Source of the DNA: Neobacillus piezotolerans
GTDB taxonomy: Bacteria > Bacillota > Bacilli > Bacillales > Cytobacillaceae
DNA: 64,000 bases
Direction of reading: 5' to 3'
Assembly (NCBI RefSeq): GCF_003362805.1
Contig: NZ_QNQT01000007.1
Span: 124,001-188,000 of the forward strand
Part shown: one piece after another, positions 55,149-64,000 of the stretch
How the letters are laid out: each line of letters begins with the position of its first letter
Numbering within the stretch: position 1 is the first letter of the stretch
Translations under genes and position numbers: made by a program
Notes under the pieces: generated by a model
What the model was told of the DNA's origin: nothing
Database searches by the model: none
What the model saw: only the letters and a program-made list of their open reading frames with translations

Positions 55149-56166
55149 CCTTAAGCTCCTCCCCAGGCGTATTTCCGACCGTTAGTTCATCCGCAAGCTC
55201 AATCATATTCCTGCTCCTGAAACCATATGTCCGCCGTAAATACTCAAAATGCTTTAGTATCTCTTCCAGGAAGCCTACATTATCCCTAATATTCCCCCCA
55301 AAATCATGCGGGTGCCACCAAAGATGATAGGCCTCGCCTGATTTCGCGGCATAGGTCATCTCGCCCTTGATCCGTTTCAGCCGCAAACCCTCAAGCAATT
55401 TAAGCCGCTCCGATACCTTCGCCAAATACCTGCTTGCTCTAATATTGACAGGGATGGAACTGTCTTCCCCTGCAATGGGCCGAAATGTGTGCTGGCCAAA
55501 AATGGGTATATACCGGTCAAATAATCGGAAGGCTCGTTTCGCGTATCTCCTTCTTTCCGAAGATTCCATCCGGTATGCCCAGCTTTCCTCATTTCCACGG
55601 TAGGCAGCCATGCCGAGCCGTTTGCATTCTTTTAAATACTCATCGTCAACCTGATTGCGCGGAAACACAATCGATTTTATTTCCCAGCCGCGCTTCCGGT
55701 TCAGCTCCCGCGCCGTCCGCAAATCACAGGAAAACTGCTCCAATGTTTGTCCTTCTTCCAAACAGTAATAATGGGAAAATGTATGGGTAGCCACCTCCTG
55801 AAAGGGAGCGGAAGCAATACGTTCAACGAGATGGGGGGCAAAAAACAAATTCAAATCGCTTTCTCCAATCGGGTGAGTTTCCATGTAATAGTACGAAGAC
55901 AACCTTTTCTGGCTATAGGATGGTTTAGTGGCCGGAATCATCTTTTTTAGCTGTTTCATATTTTCAAAATAAATCATGCCGACGATAGCCCACGTGGCAT
56001 GTATCTTGTAGCGGGAGAACAAATCCAGAAGCGAAACGACAACCGCATGCGCACCACGGACATTCTCTTCATAGTCTTTCTTTTCATAAACATCATGTAC
56101 TCCCCAAAATAGTTCGAAATCCAGAGAGATGATGAATGTGCCGATTCGCTTGCATTCCAATGCCAT
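55117..56166 (-). CDS. Polysaccharide deacetylase (NodB type)
   Basis: About 349 residues. The NodB fold is seen in SLDFELFWGVHD near the N terminus, HATWAIVGMIYF, the metal motif EVATHTFSHYYC, and HLWWHPHDFGGN near the C terminus. The first motif has DFE in place of the usual DDG, as in exopolysaccharide-linked subgroups. No signal peptide is visible, so action may be cytoplasmic on lipid-linked precursors. It follows the polymerase gene by 70 bases. Confidence 0.88.
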   Translation of the reverse strand: MALECKRIGTFIISLDFELFWGVHDVYEKKDYEENVRGAHAVVVSLLDLFSRYKIHATWAIVGMIYFENMKQLKKMIPATKPSYSQKRLSSYYYMETHPIGESDLNLFFAPHLVERIASAPFQEVATHTFSHYYCLEEGQTLEQFSCDLRTARELNRKRGWEIKSIVFPRNQVDDEYLKECKRLGMAAYRGNEESWAYRMESSERRRYAKRAFRLFDRYIPIFGQHTFRPIAGEDSSIPVNIRASRYLAKVSERLKLLEGLRLKRIKGEMTYAAKSGEAYHLWWHPHDFGGNIRDNVGFLEEILKHFEYLRRTYGFRSRNMIELADELTVGNTPGEELKDAHPMEEATV

Positions 56167-56236
56167 CAACCCCTATCTTTTAAAAAATTTTTAAGTTTCC
56201 CCTTCCAACGTAAGCTGCTTGTACTGCATCCCTATT

Positions 56237-57556
56237 TCAACGCGAATCCTGTTTTTTGGAAACGACCGAATAACAGCATAGCCCAAATAAAATCCAGAAA
56301 TGCCTCCAGTGAAGGGCATCCACAACAAGGATATTCACAAACGAACCGGCCATCGCGCACAGAAAGACGAGATGAAAATTGAACTTGTTTTTCCCGCATG
56401 ACAGGCTCCTCACAAACAGGGTGGCGGCCAGGACTACAAGGAGCAGCAGCAGAGAGGTGCCTGCAATCCATCCGTATTCGGCAAACAGGCGAAGGTACGT
56501 ATTATGCGGGTCCATATAATAGATGGATGTCATTTCACCGGGACCTATGCCAAAAATATTGCTTTTCAGCACCTTTAACGCGAAAAGCTGCGCATTGAAA
56601 CGTTCGTTGTCATAGTTTTGGAGTGTGGTCCTTTCCATAAGCAGCTTGATGAACCTTGCCGTAATGGCGGGAAACATAAAATAGACAGACACGAGCAGGG
56701 ATGAGGGGATTAGGAACGATTTGACTACAAAGCCTGGCTTCAGTTCCCCCTTCAGCACCTTAATAACAAGGTACACAACAAGTGATACTACTAGATTGAT
56801 CCAGCCGGCCCGGGACATTGCCAGCACAACCGCGCCCGCCAATAATGCAATTGACGAATATTTGAATACCCTGGATTTAAATAATGCGGGATTCAGGGTA
56901 TCTTCAAGAACAAGCAAAAGCGCAATAATTAAGTACGGACTAAAAATATTCGGATCCTGGAAAAATCCTTCCAGCCGAGTGCTATTGCCAAGATTTTCAT
57001 TGGCGAGGTAACCGGCTATGCCAAGGACGCTGTTGGCAACAGCCCCCGCGATATATCCTTTCAGAAAAAACTCCAAATGCTTATTATTTTTGATGGCCAA
57101 AGCGAGAAAGAGCCCGCTGCATACCAAAAACACCGTTATCCCATGCCAGGCAGCCGCCTTTGAAAAATTTGCCGCGAAGAACAGGGAAACCGTCCCGAAA
57201 ACCAGAAAGATGAACAGCAGGAAGGCCAAAAGATGCTTGAATATGTTCCCATTTAACTGAATCCGCCTAATCAAACCACTAGCCGCCAATATGAAAAACA
57301 TCAGTTCATAAGGGGAAGGGTCGTACAACTGAAAGCCGGCGCTCAACGCAAAAACGAACAGGATATGCTCCCACCTTAGCAATAGCAGGAAAGTTGCCGC
57401 TGAAAGGCCAAAGATACTCGCCATAGCAATTAAGGGAAAGCTGGCGCTGGATGTCGGTCCCCCAGCAAGCGGGAAGCCAATCGCCATCCATCCCAGAAGC
57501 AAAGCCGCCAACCCGATCAGTACAGCTCTTAAGAATATAGGCTTTGCGGAATGCAT
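56237..57556 (-). CDS. O-antigen ligase/polymerase-like membrane protein
   Basis: 439 residues with about 11 hydrophobic segments. The large loop contains FFQDPNIFSPYL and IFGIGPGEMTSIYYMDPHNT followed by YLRLFAEYGW, the Wzy/O-antigen-ligase family signature. It probably polymerises repeat units outside the membrane. ATG 57556 follows GGGAGA; the longer frame upstream overlaps the next gene. Confidence 0.88.
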   Translation of the reverse strand: MHSAKPIFLRAVLIGLAALLLGWMAIGFPLAGGPTSSASFPLIAMASIFGLSAATFLLLLRWEHILFVFALSAGFQLYDPSPYELMFFILAASGLIRRIQLNGNIFKHLLAFLLFIFLVFGTVSLFFAANFSKAAAWHGITVFLVCSGLFLALAIKNNKHLEFFLKGYIAGAVANSVLGIAGYLANENLGNSTRLEGFFQDPNIFSPYLIIALLLVLEDTLNPALFKSRVFKYSSIALLAGAVVLAMSRAGWINLVVSLVVYLVIKVLKGELKPGFVVKSFLIPSSLLVSVYFMFPAITARFIKLLMERTTLQNYDNERFNAQLFALKVLKSNIFGIGPGEMTSIYYMDPHNTYLRLFAEYGWIAGTSLLLLLVVLAATLFVRSLSCGKNKFNFHLVFLCAMAGSFVNILVVDALHWRHFWILFGLCCYSVVSKKQDSR

Positions 57557-57600
57557 GGCATCATCTCCCTTTATGAATAGCTGTTTACCGGTTTTTCCTT

Positions 57601-58353
57601 TTACCAATGGCTCTTTAAATTCCTTACCTTTAGCACCAGTTTTCCGGCAGTTGAGTATGGAAGGTAGCCCGAATACTCCGTTTTGATGGTTCCCCCGAAT
57701 TCAAGTTTGAAATTCCGCACATTTGGGTCTGGCGTTAAGCCGCCCGAATCATAAATCAAGTACCCATTGTTTTTAAACCAAAGAATATTCTCCCATTTAA
57801 GAAGCCGGTGGGCCTTGCCGACCAGCCTCCTGAATTGGCTGTCACCCGTTAGCCTGAAGTGGGAGGCAGAGTAAAAAGGCATTGCTCGTTCCCCGTCGGC
57901 TGCGTATACCCTGTAACAAAGAGCTCCCTCCCCTTCCCCTTCAATCTTGGTCATAACTAGCGCTTTTTGGTCCCTCAGCAGCTTTAATTTTTCTACATGA
58001 AAATCGGTACAGCGGTCGGTATGTTTCCTATCTGCCGCCTTATTATAAAATTCCTGGAAAACGGTGATGTCTTCATCAGAGGGATTGACATTAATGAAAG
58101 TAAAAAGGCCAGAAGTCTTTCCCGCCTGCTTTATCTGCTGCCTTGCTGATTTGGATATTTCCCCAAACAATGCTTCTTCGCGTTTGGATAAATCCTGCTG
58201 GAGCGTCTCGATAGGCTTCAACCCTTCAATCGGAACAATGGACTGTGTGATGCCAACGAGGTCCGTCGAAGGACGGACATGAAAATCCGGCTCTTTCGGA
58301 AAATAGATTTGCTGGATTTGGATACCCCATCTTGTTCTGGAAATCGATAACAC
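57601..58353 (-). CDS. FemAB/GNAT-like transferase, paralogue of 54363
   Basis: 250 residues from GTG 58353 (AAGGAG upstream). Layout resembles the 54363 protein: SKSARQQIKQAGKTSGLFTF near residue 70, RAMPFYSASHFRLTGD near 155, KNNGYLIYDSGGLTPDP near 200. It probably modifies the exopolysaccharide or its lipid carrier; donor and acceptor are unknown. Two such genes in one cluster suggest two modifications. Confidence 0.72.
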   Translation of the reverse strand: MLSISRTRWGIQIQQIYFPKEPDFHVRPSTDLVGITQSIVPIEGLKPIETLQQDLSKREEALFGEISKSARQQIKQAGKTSGLFTFINVNPSDEDITVFQEFYNKAADRKHTDRCTDFHVEKLKLLRDQKALVMTKIEGEGEGALCYRVYAADGERAMPFYSASHFRLTGDSQFRRLVGKAHRLLKWENILWFKNNGYLIYDSGGLTPDPNVRNFKLEFGGTIKTEYSGYLPYSTAGKLVLKVRNLKSHW

Positions 58354-58408
58354 CCCTGGTCACTCCTTATAGGGAAAACCCGCAAAATTAGAAAATACAC
58401 ATCGCACC

Positions 58409-59725
58409 TCAGCTCTCAATTCGTTCACCGGATACAGATCGCCCTGCTTTCCGGAAATGCTTTCTCACGATATGCCAGGATACAATCCCGTATGCCAGAT
58501 AGCCTATTGAAGAAAGACAACTAATCACAAGAATGGCTAAAGCGGCCCTTTCAATGTAAAAATAGGAAATGATCATCGACAGGCATATTAATGAAAACCG
58601 AATCAATTCACTGACTATTTGAAGCCCTTGCGATTCCAATACATAAAAATTCGAGGCGATTGGATTTACGACTATCCTCATAAAGAACAACAGTGCGATG
58701 ATATGCAGATAAGAGCCGGCTTCTTTCCACTCTTGGCCAAATAGCATTGGGATGAATGGCGGGACAGCTAGCGCGATTATCCCGATTATCCCTCCGCCGA
58801 TAAGGGACATTTTCTTGACAGTCATCCAAAAAAGCGAGCTGAATTCTTCCCCTCTTGCATGAAGCCTGGACGATTCCGACATATACACCTGCTTTACCGA
58901 ATAGCCCAACAATGCTTCTGGTACGGTCAGGATTTTCTCGGCAAGCAAATACCAGCCAGCCACTGCGGGTCCATAATGGGCAGCGAGGAAAATAGCCGGA
59001 ATCCTCGCGCCAGAAATATTAATAAAGGCCGACCAGCTTGAAATGAGCGGGAAATTTTTATAGCGGATGATTGCCCTCTTTACACCTTGGAAACAAAAAA
59101 GCGTTACCTTTGGCTTGTTTTTAAATAGATACTTTAAAAAGGTTACGAAGCCTGAAATCCTTCCAATCACCTCACCGGCCAGCAGTCCGAAAATGCCCGC
59201 CTGGAAAAAGCCCAAAGTGATTTGCGATACCATTTGCCCGCTGTTCATATTGATTTTTGACCTCGAAATGGAGGAAAAGTCCCGCATCCGGATGCTCCAT
59301 GAATTGAAGGCCTGAAACCAGCCAATCCCAAAGACACTTACAGCGAGCATCCAGGCGTAACGGTCAAGTTCAGGCGCTCCAACCCATTTCCCAATCGGAA
59401 TAATAAGCGCGCAAACAAAAACGATGATGCTGATGATAACCGCAATCATCAGGGATAAAACGAGCGCATCCCAACCCTCCTGGTCATCCTTCGGCAGCGG
59501 AATGGCCTGGTCATACATAAGGGAAGCGATGACAGAGAGACTGTACAGAAGCGATAAATAAATCGAGAAAACCCCAAATTGCTCCGGTGAATACAAATGG
59601 GTCAAAATCGGGGTTGTTAAAAAAATAAACAAATGGGAAATGGCAGTTCCGGCGGCAAGGATTGAAATGCTCTTCATAAAGGGGTTATTGATGAGCGAGT
59701 TTTTCAAGTTCACTAGCTGCTTCAT
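58409..59725 (-). CDS. Flippase of the Wzx/polysaccharide transport family
   Basis: 438 residues with about 12 hydrophobic segments. N-terminal LAAGTAISHLFIFLTTPILTHLYSP and FGVFSIYLSLLYSLSVIASL match the MVF/PST superfamily of lipid-linked oligosaccharide flippases. CGGAGG precedes ATG 59725. Together with the Wzy-like gene it indicates a Wzx/Wzy-dependent pathway. Confidence 0.9.
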   Translation of the reverse strand: MKQLVNLKNSLINNPFMKSISILAAGTAISHLFIFLTTPILTHLYSPEQFGVFSIYLSLLYSLSVIASLMYDQAIPLPKDDQEGWDALVLSLMIAVIISIIVFVCALIIPIGKWVGAPELDRYAWMLAVSVFGIGWFQAFNSWSIRMRDFSSISRSKINMNSGQMVSQITLGFFQAGIFGLLAGEVIGRISGFVTFLKYLFKNKPKVTLFCFQGVKRAIIRYKNFPLISSWSAFINISGARIPAIFLAAHYGPAVAGWYLLAEKILTVPEALLGYSVKQVYMSESSRLHARGEEFSSLFWMTVKKMSLIGGGIIGIIALAVPPFIPMLFGQEWKEAGSYLHIIALLFFMRIVVNPIASNFYVLESQGLQIVSELIRFSLICLSMIISYFYIERAALAILVISCLSSIGYLAYGIVSWHIVRKHFRKAGRSVSGERIES

Positions 59726-59799
59726 TATGTCGGACCTCCGATTTGTTCAGCGGCAAAAAGGAACTGCATTCCTTGGTTGTGATGGAAGGCCGCGGAAAT

Positions 59800-60906
59800 T
59801 TACTGGCCATAAGCCTCTTCCAATCGTTGGATCATTGTCTGGATGTGAAAACGCTCTTTAAACAGCATATAGCTGTTCAATTGGCATTTCCCCATGCCCT
59901 GTTCATCCTCCATCAATTTCATGATATAAAACACAGCTTCTTCAATGTTTCCCGGACAGAATAAATACCCATTATACCCATGGACGACAAGTTCATTATT
60001 GCCTTCCACATCCGTGGCAACGACCGGCTTTCCCACCGCCATCGCTTCAATGACCGAATATGGCAAGGCTTCGTGCAGGGAGGTTGATAAGTAAATATCG
60101 ACGTCTTTCAAATAATCGTCAATGGAGCTTATGAACCCGCGATATTTTATTTTTGGGTTTTCTTCTGTCACCTTTAGAAATTCTTCCTTACAATAATCGC
60201 CGCTGCCCGCATACCAAAACTCGACGTTTGGGTTTAAGCGGACAACCGCTTTTGCTATCTCCAAAAAACTTAAGGGATCCTTGGATTGGTCGAATCTTGC
60301 CAAAGTCCCTACAATAATCCTCCCGTTATTTTTTACCTGTTTTACAAAACCTTTATCTTCGGCCCCGTTGTATATAATTGTGCTTTTTTGATACCGAAAT
60401 AGATTGTAGCGCCGGCCGGCCTCATACTCCCCTTTTGAGACATTGATTGTACAGTCCGTTATCCTGCCGAGATTCCTCTCGATTAAACCATACAGCCTCC
60501 TTTTGTTCCTGCTGATATATGGATACTGCATAATATAGCCATGCGGAGTGTAAAAAACTTTCGACTGCCCGCTTAACAGGGCTGCTATCCTCCCTGTTCC
60601 GCCCGCCTTGGAACTATGGCAATGGATAATTTCCGGCTGGAACTCCTTGATAATCTTTTTTAATTGGAGAATCGCCTTTATATCTTCAATAATGCTTACT
60701 TCCCTCACAAAACTGGAAATGGCGTAAAACGTAAATTTCTCCTTGTTTTCTTTAATAAACTCCCAAAAAACCGAGTCCGCCCGCCCTTCGCCATAGGCTA
60801 TGGCAATGTCGAACTTTTCACGCGATAAATGTTGGAGTACTGTAACGATATGTTTTCGCACCCCTCCGCTTAGTGCCTCACAAATTAGCAGCACCCTTTT
60901 TTTCAT
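59800..60906 (-). CDS. Glycosyltransferase family 4-type
   Basis: 368 residues with the GT-B fold. CEALSGGVRKHI is the N-terminal acceptor loop, and the C-terminal donor region has TSLHEALPYSVIEAMAVGKPVVATDV, the E-x7-E motif. It overlaps the upstream GT2 gene by four bases (ATGA). Sugar specificity is unknown. Confidence 0.92.
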   Translation of the reverse strand: MKKRVLLICEALSGGVRKHIVTVLQHLSREKFDIAIAYGEGRADSVFWEFIKENKEKFTFYAISSFVREVSIIEDIKAILQLKKIIKEFQPEIIHCHSSKAGGTGRIAALLSGQSKVFYTPHGYIMQYPYISRNKRRLYGLIERNLGRITDCTINVSKGEYEAGRRYNLFRYQKSTIIYNGAEDKGFVKQVKNNGRIIVGTLARFDQSKDPLSFLEIAKAVVRLNPNVEFWYAGSGDYCKEEFLKVTEENPKIKYRGFISSIDDYLKDVDIYLSTSLHEALPYSVIEAMAVGKPVVATDVEGNNELVVHGYNGYLFCPGNIEEAVFYIMKLMEDEQGMGKCQLNSYMLFKERFHIQTMIQRLEEAYGQ

Positions 60907-61724
60907 GGCTCCCCCTCATTTTCAGATTGAACCAGGACAGAACCTGAGGACTTTACCCTCTCTATGAAGCTTCTCGGGATCATGAACAGGGCAGCCGTTT
61001 TAAAAATCCCCAGATAACTGTAAACTTCGGTGAAATCAAAATATTTTAGCTGCACTTTCAGTCTGCTGAATAACTGCTGCCTTCTCCTTGTGGCCGAAAT
61101 TCCTGTGTCGTTGAATTCCTCCTCGAGCAGGACGTCATCCAGATTCGCCGTTTGGTATCTGTTTACAATCCTAAAGAAAAACTCGTAGTCCTCTGCGCTT
61201 TTGTACGCTAAGGAATATGGACCGACCTTATCAATTAAGTCGGCCCGGAACATGACAGCAGGGTGGCTGAAACAGGAATTCATGTGCATTTTTCTTTTGA
61301 TTGCCTTATAAGTTTTTGGAGGTTTATACGTAAAATGCAAGGTTCCTTCTTTTGTTTTAAAATTCGAATAAGAGCCTGCCAAAGCAATTTCCTTATTTTC
61401 CGATAAAAAAAATGCCTGTTTGCTGAAACGGTTTTTCAATACCCTGTCGCCGGCGTCTATTCTGGCAATATATTCGTAGTTCCCTCCACGAATCGTATTC
61501 AGACCATGGTTCAAAGCATATTCAATCCCCTTGTTTTCCGCCATTCTGACAACATGGACAGCATGCTGGTTTATCTTGTCAGGGCAAGTAATGGCAGGGG
61601 TGCTCCCATCATCTACAACATAAATGTCAACAGCTTCTTCCTTTTCGTTAACAAATGAAGCAATCGTAAGCAACAGGCCTTCCTGGTTATTAAAGACGGG
61701 TATTAACACAGCTATCCTGTTCAT
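60903..61724 (-). CDS. Glycosyltransferase family 2
   Basis: 273 residues, GT-A fold: AVLIPVFNNQEGLLLTI at the start, VVDDGS near residue 38, DAGDRV as the metal-binding motif, and DYEFFFRI-like SAEDYEFFFRIVNRY near 190. AGGAGAGG precedes ATG 61724. Confidence 0.93.
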   Translation of the reverse strand: MNRIAVLIPVFNNQEGLLLTIASFVNEKEEAVDIYVVDDGSTPAITCPDKINQHAVHVVRMAENKGIEYALNHGLNTIRGGNYEYIARIDAGDRVLKNRFSKQAFFLSENKEIALAGSYSNFKTKEGTLHFTYKPPKTYKAIKRKMHMNSCFSHPAVMFRADLIDKVGPYSLAYKSAEDYEFFFRIVNRYQTANLDDVLLEEEFNDTGISATRRRQQLFSRLKVQLKYFDFTEVYSYLGIFKTAALFMIPRSFIERVKSSGSVLVQSENEGEP

Positions 61725-61752
61725 TCAAGCCTCTCCTAGCCAAGAAAATAGT

Positions 61753-62448
61753 TTAATAAGCGCCTTTTTTTGATAGAACAACAAGAATGGTCAGAAAGAG
61801 AATTTTTATATCCAATAACAAAGACTGGTTATACACATAATGAAGTTCCACGGCAACCCGCTCAGGATAACCGACGCTGCTTCTGCCGCATACTTGCCAG
61901 TAGCCTGTCATTCCGGGTTTTACCGACAGAAACTCTTGTTTTTTATGTTTGTATTCTTTTAACTCTTCTTCAACAACCGGACGCGGCCCTACCAGGCTCA
62001 TATCCCCCATTAACACGTTAATTAGTTGGGGAATCTCGTCCAAGCTCGTTCTTCGTAAAAATTTGCCCAACTTTGTAATTCTCGGATCCTCCTCTGGTTC
62101 AAGTTTGTAATTATTTTCTACATACCATCTATATAGGGCGGGGTTTTGCTTAAGATATTCCTCGGCATTTACAACCATTGACCTGAATTTATAAATCCAA
62201 AACAGCCTTCCATTTCTTCCATACCGCTGCTGCCTGAAAAGGAGCGGTCCTTTGTTTTCCCCAAAGCAATAGAGTATGCGGAGAACCAGGAAAAGAGGGA
62301 GCGCGAGGATTAAACCGAAAAGCGCGCCAAAAATATCCAACCCTCGTTTTCCAATTAGGTAAATAACCGAAATTGGTATCAGTGCCTCTTTGGAAGCCGC
62401 CGAAGCATGAGGCGGTGATTTTAATTCTGTACTTTCCGTTCGGAGCAT
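61753..62448 (-). CDS. Undecaprenyl-phosphate sugar phosphotransferase (EpsL-like)
   Basis: 231 residues: one membrane segment (about 35-55, GLDIFGALFGLILALPLF) and the bacterial sugar-transferase domain with WIYKFRSM, TSLDEIPQLINVLMGDMSLVGPRP and KPGMTGYWQV. It starts a chain by moving a sugar phosphate to undecaprenyl phosphate. The ribosome site is weak (AGGTG). It is the first gene after the 306-bp leader. Confidence 0.94.
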   Translation of the reverse strand: MLRTESTELKSPPHASAASKEALIPISVIYLIGKRGLDIFGALFGLILALPLFLVLRILYCFGENKGPLLFRQQRYGRNGRLFWIYKFRSMVVNAEEYLKQNPALYRWYVENNYKLEPEEDPRITKLGKFLRRTSLDEIPQLINVLMGDMSLVGPRPVVEEELKEYKHKKQEFLSVKPGMTGYWQVCGRSSVGYPERVAVELHYVYNQSLLLDIKILFLTILVVLSKKGAY

Positions 62449-62701
62449 TAAGCTGTCACCTGCCGTCTAAGTTGTTCTCAATATCAAACCCTTATGGGTA
62501 ATGCTGCCTAACTTGCCTGACGGGTATGTACTCCTTTCTGTTTATAGATTGCAGCACGGGAGGGTTTTCCGTGCTCATGCGGCCGCATCCAAGGTTCATT
62601 TCAGTTTATGGGGCTCCCAGCCTGATTATTACCAGGTTTTTCTTAGGAATTAATTCTTTGGTTATCCACCGCATCTATACTTTCCGGGCGTAATAACGAA
62701 C
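62449..62701 (-). ncRNA. Structured leader, candidate EAR (eps-associated RNA)
   Basis: A 250-base gap between the capsular tyrosine kinase gene and the downstream genes. Minus strand holds adjacent hairpins: ATGCGGCCGCAT (12-bp palindrome) followed at once by AGCACGG/CCGTGCT with an AAAACCCTCC loop, then an AGGAG. In B. subtilis the EAR processive antitermination RNA lies at the equivalent place, between epsB (kinase) and epsC. I cannot run a covariance search, so the class is inference from place and structure. Confidence 0.4.
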
Positions 62702-62736
62702 AAAAAAAAGGCTCCGATTGTAAAGTGGAGCCTTTA
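62702..62736 (-). terminator. Terminator after the CpsD kinase gene
   Basis: Minus strand AGGCTCC pairs with GGAGCCT, followed by TTTTTTTT; strong. It sits inside the exopolysaccharide cluster, before the structured leader. Confidence 0.85.
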
Positions 62737-62754
62737 AGGGGCAGGTAGTATTTC

Positions 62755-63441
62755 TCACGTATAGTAATAATGCCCCTCTATTATCTGGGCATCATTCAAA
62801 ATTGTCCCAAGCAACTTTCCATTAGCGGAATGAATCATTTGGATTGCTTTCCGGGCATCTTCAATCTCGGTCTTCTTGCTGCGGATAACGAGCACTGTTC
62901 CATCCCCGAGCGATACGAGAATTTGCGGGTCCGTGACCGCCAGCAACGGTGGCGTATCCACAATGACAATGTCATACACTCTCCTGGCGGCTTCCAAAAA
63001 TTCAAGCATTTTATGGGAAGCCAGCAATTCTGAAGGGTTCGGCGGGATTGGTCCAGATACGAGCACATCAAGATTTTCAATCCCGCTTGGCAAAATTGTC
63101 TCTTCAAGCTCTGTGTTTCCGACTAATGTTGTACTCAATCCTTTATGGTTTTCCAATGAAAAGGTGTAATGTACGGTTGGTTTCCGCATATCCCCATCTG
63201 CAAGGAGGACATTTTTCCCTTGCTGCGCGTAGACGACGGCTAGGTTCACCGCGCTCATGGACTTCCCCTCGGATGGAGAGGCCGAGGTAATAATAATTAT
63301 TTGAATTTTTTTATCGACCGCCGCAAATTGGATATTCGTCCTTACTGTCCGGTACTGTTCCGCAATCTCTGATTTTGGGTTAAGGTTTGACAGTAAATTC
63401 TTTTGTTTGTTGTTCCAGTGGTGGATTCTACGGTACGTCAA
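62755..63441 (-). CDS. Capsular tyrosine-protein kinase (CpsD/EpsB type)
   Basis: 228 residues from TTG 63441, seven bases after GGGAGGAGG (ATG 63459 lies before that site). Walker A is SASPSEGKSMSAVNLA, Walker A' LLADGDMRKPT, Walker B VIVDTPP. The C-terminal autophosphorylation cluster is short (GHYYYT). It needs the Wzz-like membrane partner encoded directly upstream; the two reading frames overlap by 14 bases. It regulates polymerisation and export. Confidence 0.94.
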   Translation of the reverse strand: MTYRRIHHWNNKQKNLLSNLNPKSEIAEQYRTVRTNIQFAAVDKKIQIIIITSASPSEGKSMSAVNLAVVYAQQGKNVLLADGDMRKPTVHYTFSLENHKGLSTTLVGNTELEETILPSGIENLDVLVSGPIPPNPSELLASHKMLEFLEAARRVYDIVIVDTPPLLAVTDPQILVSLGDGTVLVIRSKKTEIEDARKAIQMIHSANGKLLGTILNDAQIIEGHYYYT

Positions 63442-64000
63442 TTGCGTTCCTCCTCCCATTTTGCCGGCCAGCCCGCGACCTTCTTACCGATGCAAAGTCC
63501 TGGTCCTTTATATGTGAAATCACCCCGAGCACAGGTACATGCAGTTTTTCCGAAATATCCCTTTCCGTTTTAACAGCGCTGTCCAGATACTCAAGCGCAT
63601 AGGCGATTCCTGCCCCTGCTATCGTGCCAATAATAATCCCGATTGTAATATTTAAGCCTTTATTAGGAAAAACCGGCTGGGAATCCGCCTCCACCCTCGC
63701 TTCCGATATTATTTTCACATTATCCACATTCATCAATTGGGGGATTTTCATTTGAAAAATCCTCACAGTCCAATTTGCAATGGCAGCGGCACGTTCCGGA
63801 TCCGGGTCGGCGACTTTGACTGTTACCAACTGGGAGCTTTCCTCGCTTAATATATTTATTTTTTCCCTAAGTTTTTCGGCGGGCATCTTTAGTTTCAACT
63901 CTTTGATAACCCCGTCCAAAATAATCGGGCTATGAATGATCCCCTTATAAGTATTGATCAATTCCACATTTGTCCGGATATCATCCCCTGTCACTCCACG
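63428..64000 (-). CDS. Wzz/CpsC-like chain-length determinant, truncated by the window edge
   Basis: The C-terminal 190 residues of a polysaccharide co-polymerase are present; the frame is open to base 64000 and the N terminus lies outside. The extracellular coiled region (YKGIIHSPIILDGVIKELKL, then DPDPERAAAIANWTV) and the proline-rich motif before the second transmembrane helix (PVFPNKGLNITIGIIIGT) are typical. It activates the CpsD kinase, with which it overlaps. Confidence 0.92.
   Translation of the reverse strand, partial: RGVTGDDIRTNVELINTYKGIIHSPIILDGVIKELKLKMPAEKLREKINILSEESSQLVTVKVADPDPERAAAIANWTVRIFQMKIPQLMNVDNVKIISEARVEADSQPVFPNKGLNITIGIIIGTIAGAGIAYALEYLDSAVKTERDISEKLHVPVLGVISHIKDQDFASVRRSRAGRQNGRRNAIDVP

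Overview
The window looks like chromosomal DNA from a Bacillaceae bacterium (Bacillus sensu lato). Pointers are the ilv-leu cluster with a T-box leader, a KinB-like histidine kinase, small Bacillus families (YwbE, DUF1540, DUF2642), strong AAGGAGG ribosome sites, TTG/GTG starts and intergenic repeats of the Bacillaceae type. No rRNA, tRNA, CRISPR array, transposase or phage gene was seen. Species cannot be fixed from the sequence alone.

Layout: (1) 1-11.3 kb, plus strand: the end of ilvD, a T-box leader, then ilvB-ilvN-ilvC, a 350-bp repeat-bearing gap, leuA-leuB-leuC-leuD and a short ilvA. Together these make isoleucine, valine and leucine. (2) 11.4-34 kb, mostly minus strand, housekeeping and nutrient genes: a TudS-like desulfidase with an ECF S component, a small lysine-rich gene with ywbE, a MATE exporter, an ABC exporter, a VWA protein divergent from a helix-turn-helix-like protein, RidA, an acetyltransferase, two GH13 alpha-glucosidases, a KinB-like kinase, DUF1540, a STAS protein, an atypical response regulator, and an operon SLH protein-oppA-oppB-oppC-oppD-oppF. 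(3) 34-38.5 kb: two small unknown genes and a 1145-residue secreted trypsin-like protease with a duplicated C-terminal module. (4) 38.6-47.9 kb, minus strand: a monosaccharide ABC transporter (ChvE/MmsA/MmsB) with a cre site, followed by a membrane-bound sugar-binding sensor, a LytS/YesM-type kinase, an AraC-type response regulator and a second sugar-binding lipoprotein. (5) 48-54.2 kb: DUF2642 with manganese catalase, a CidA/LrgB pair, a membrane protein, a CAP-domain secreted protein, a methyltransferase, and a small gene with a stop at codon 3. (6) 54.3-64 kb, minus strand: an exopolysaccharide cluster (Wzz-like, CpsD kinase, sugar transferase, two glycosyltransferases, flippase, two FemAB/GNAT-like proteins, polymerase/ligase, NodB deacetylase), running off the right end.

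Points most worth a second look: the SLH protein fused by operon to an oligopeptide-binding protein that has no lipobox cysteine; the candidate eps-associated RNA leader after cpsD; the sugar-sensing module; the protease with duplicated propeller-like repeats; a tandem hairpin element with compensatory stem changes upstream of cidA; and an inverted repeat between the T-box terminator and ilvB.
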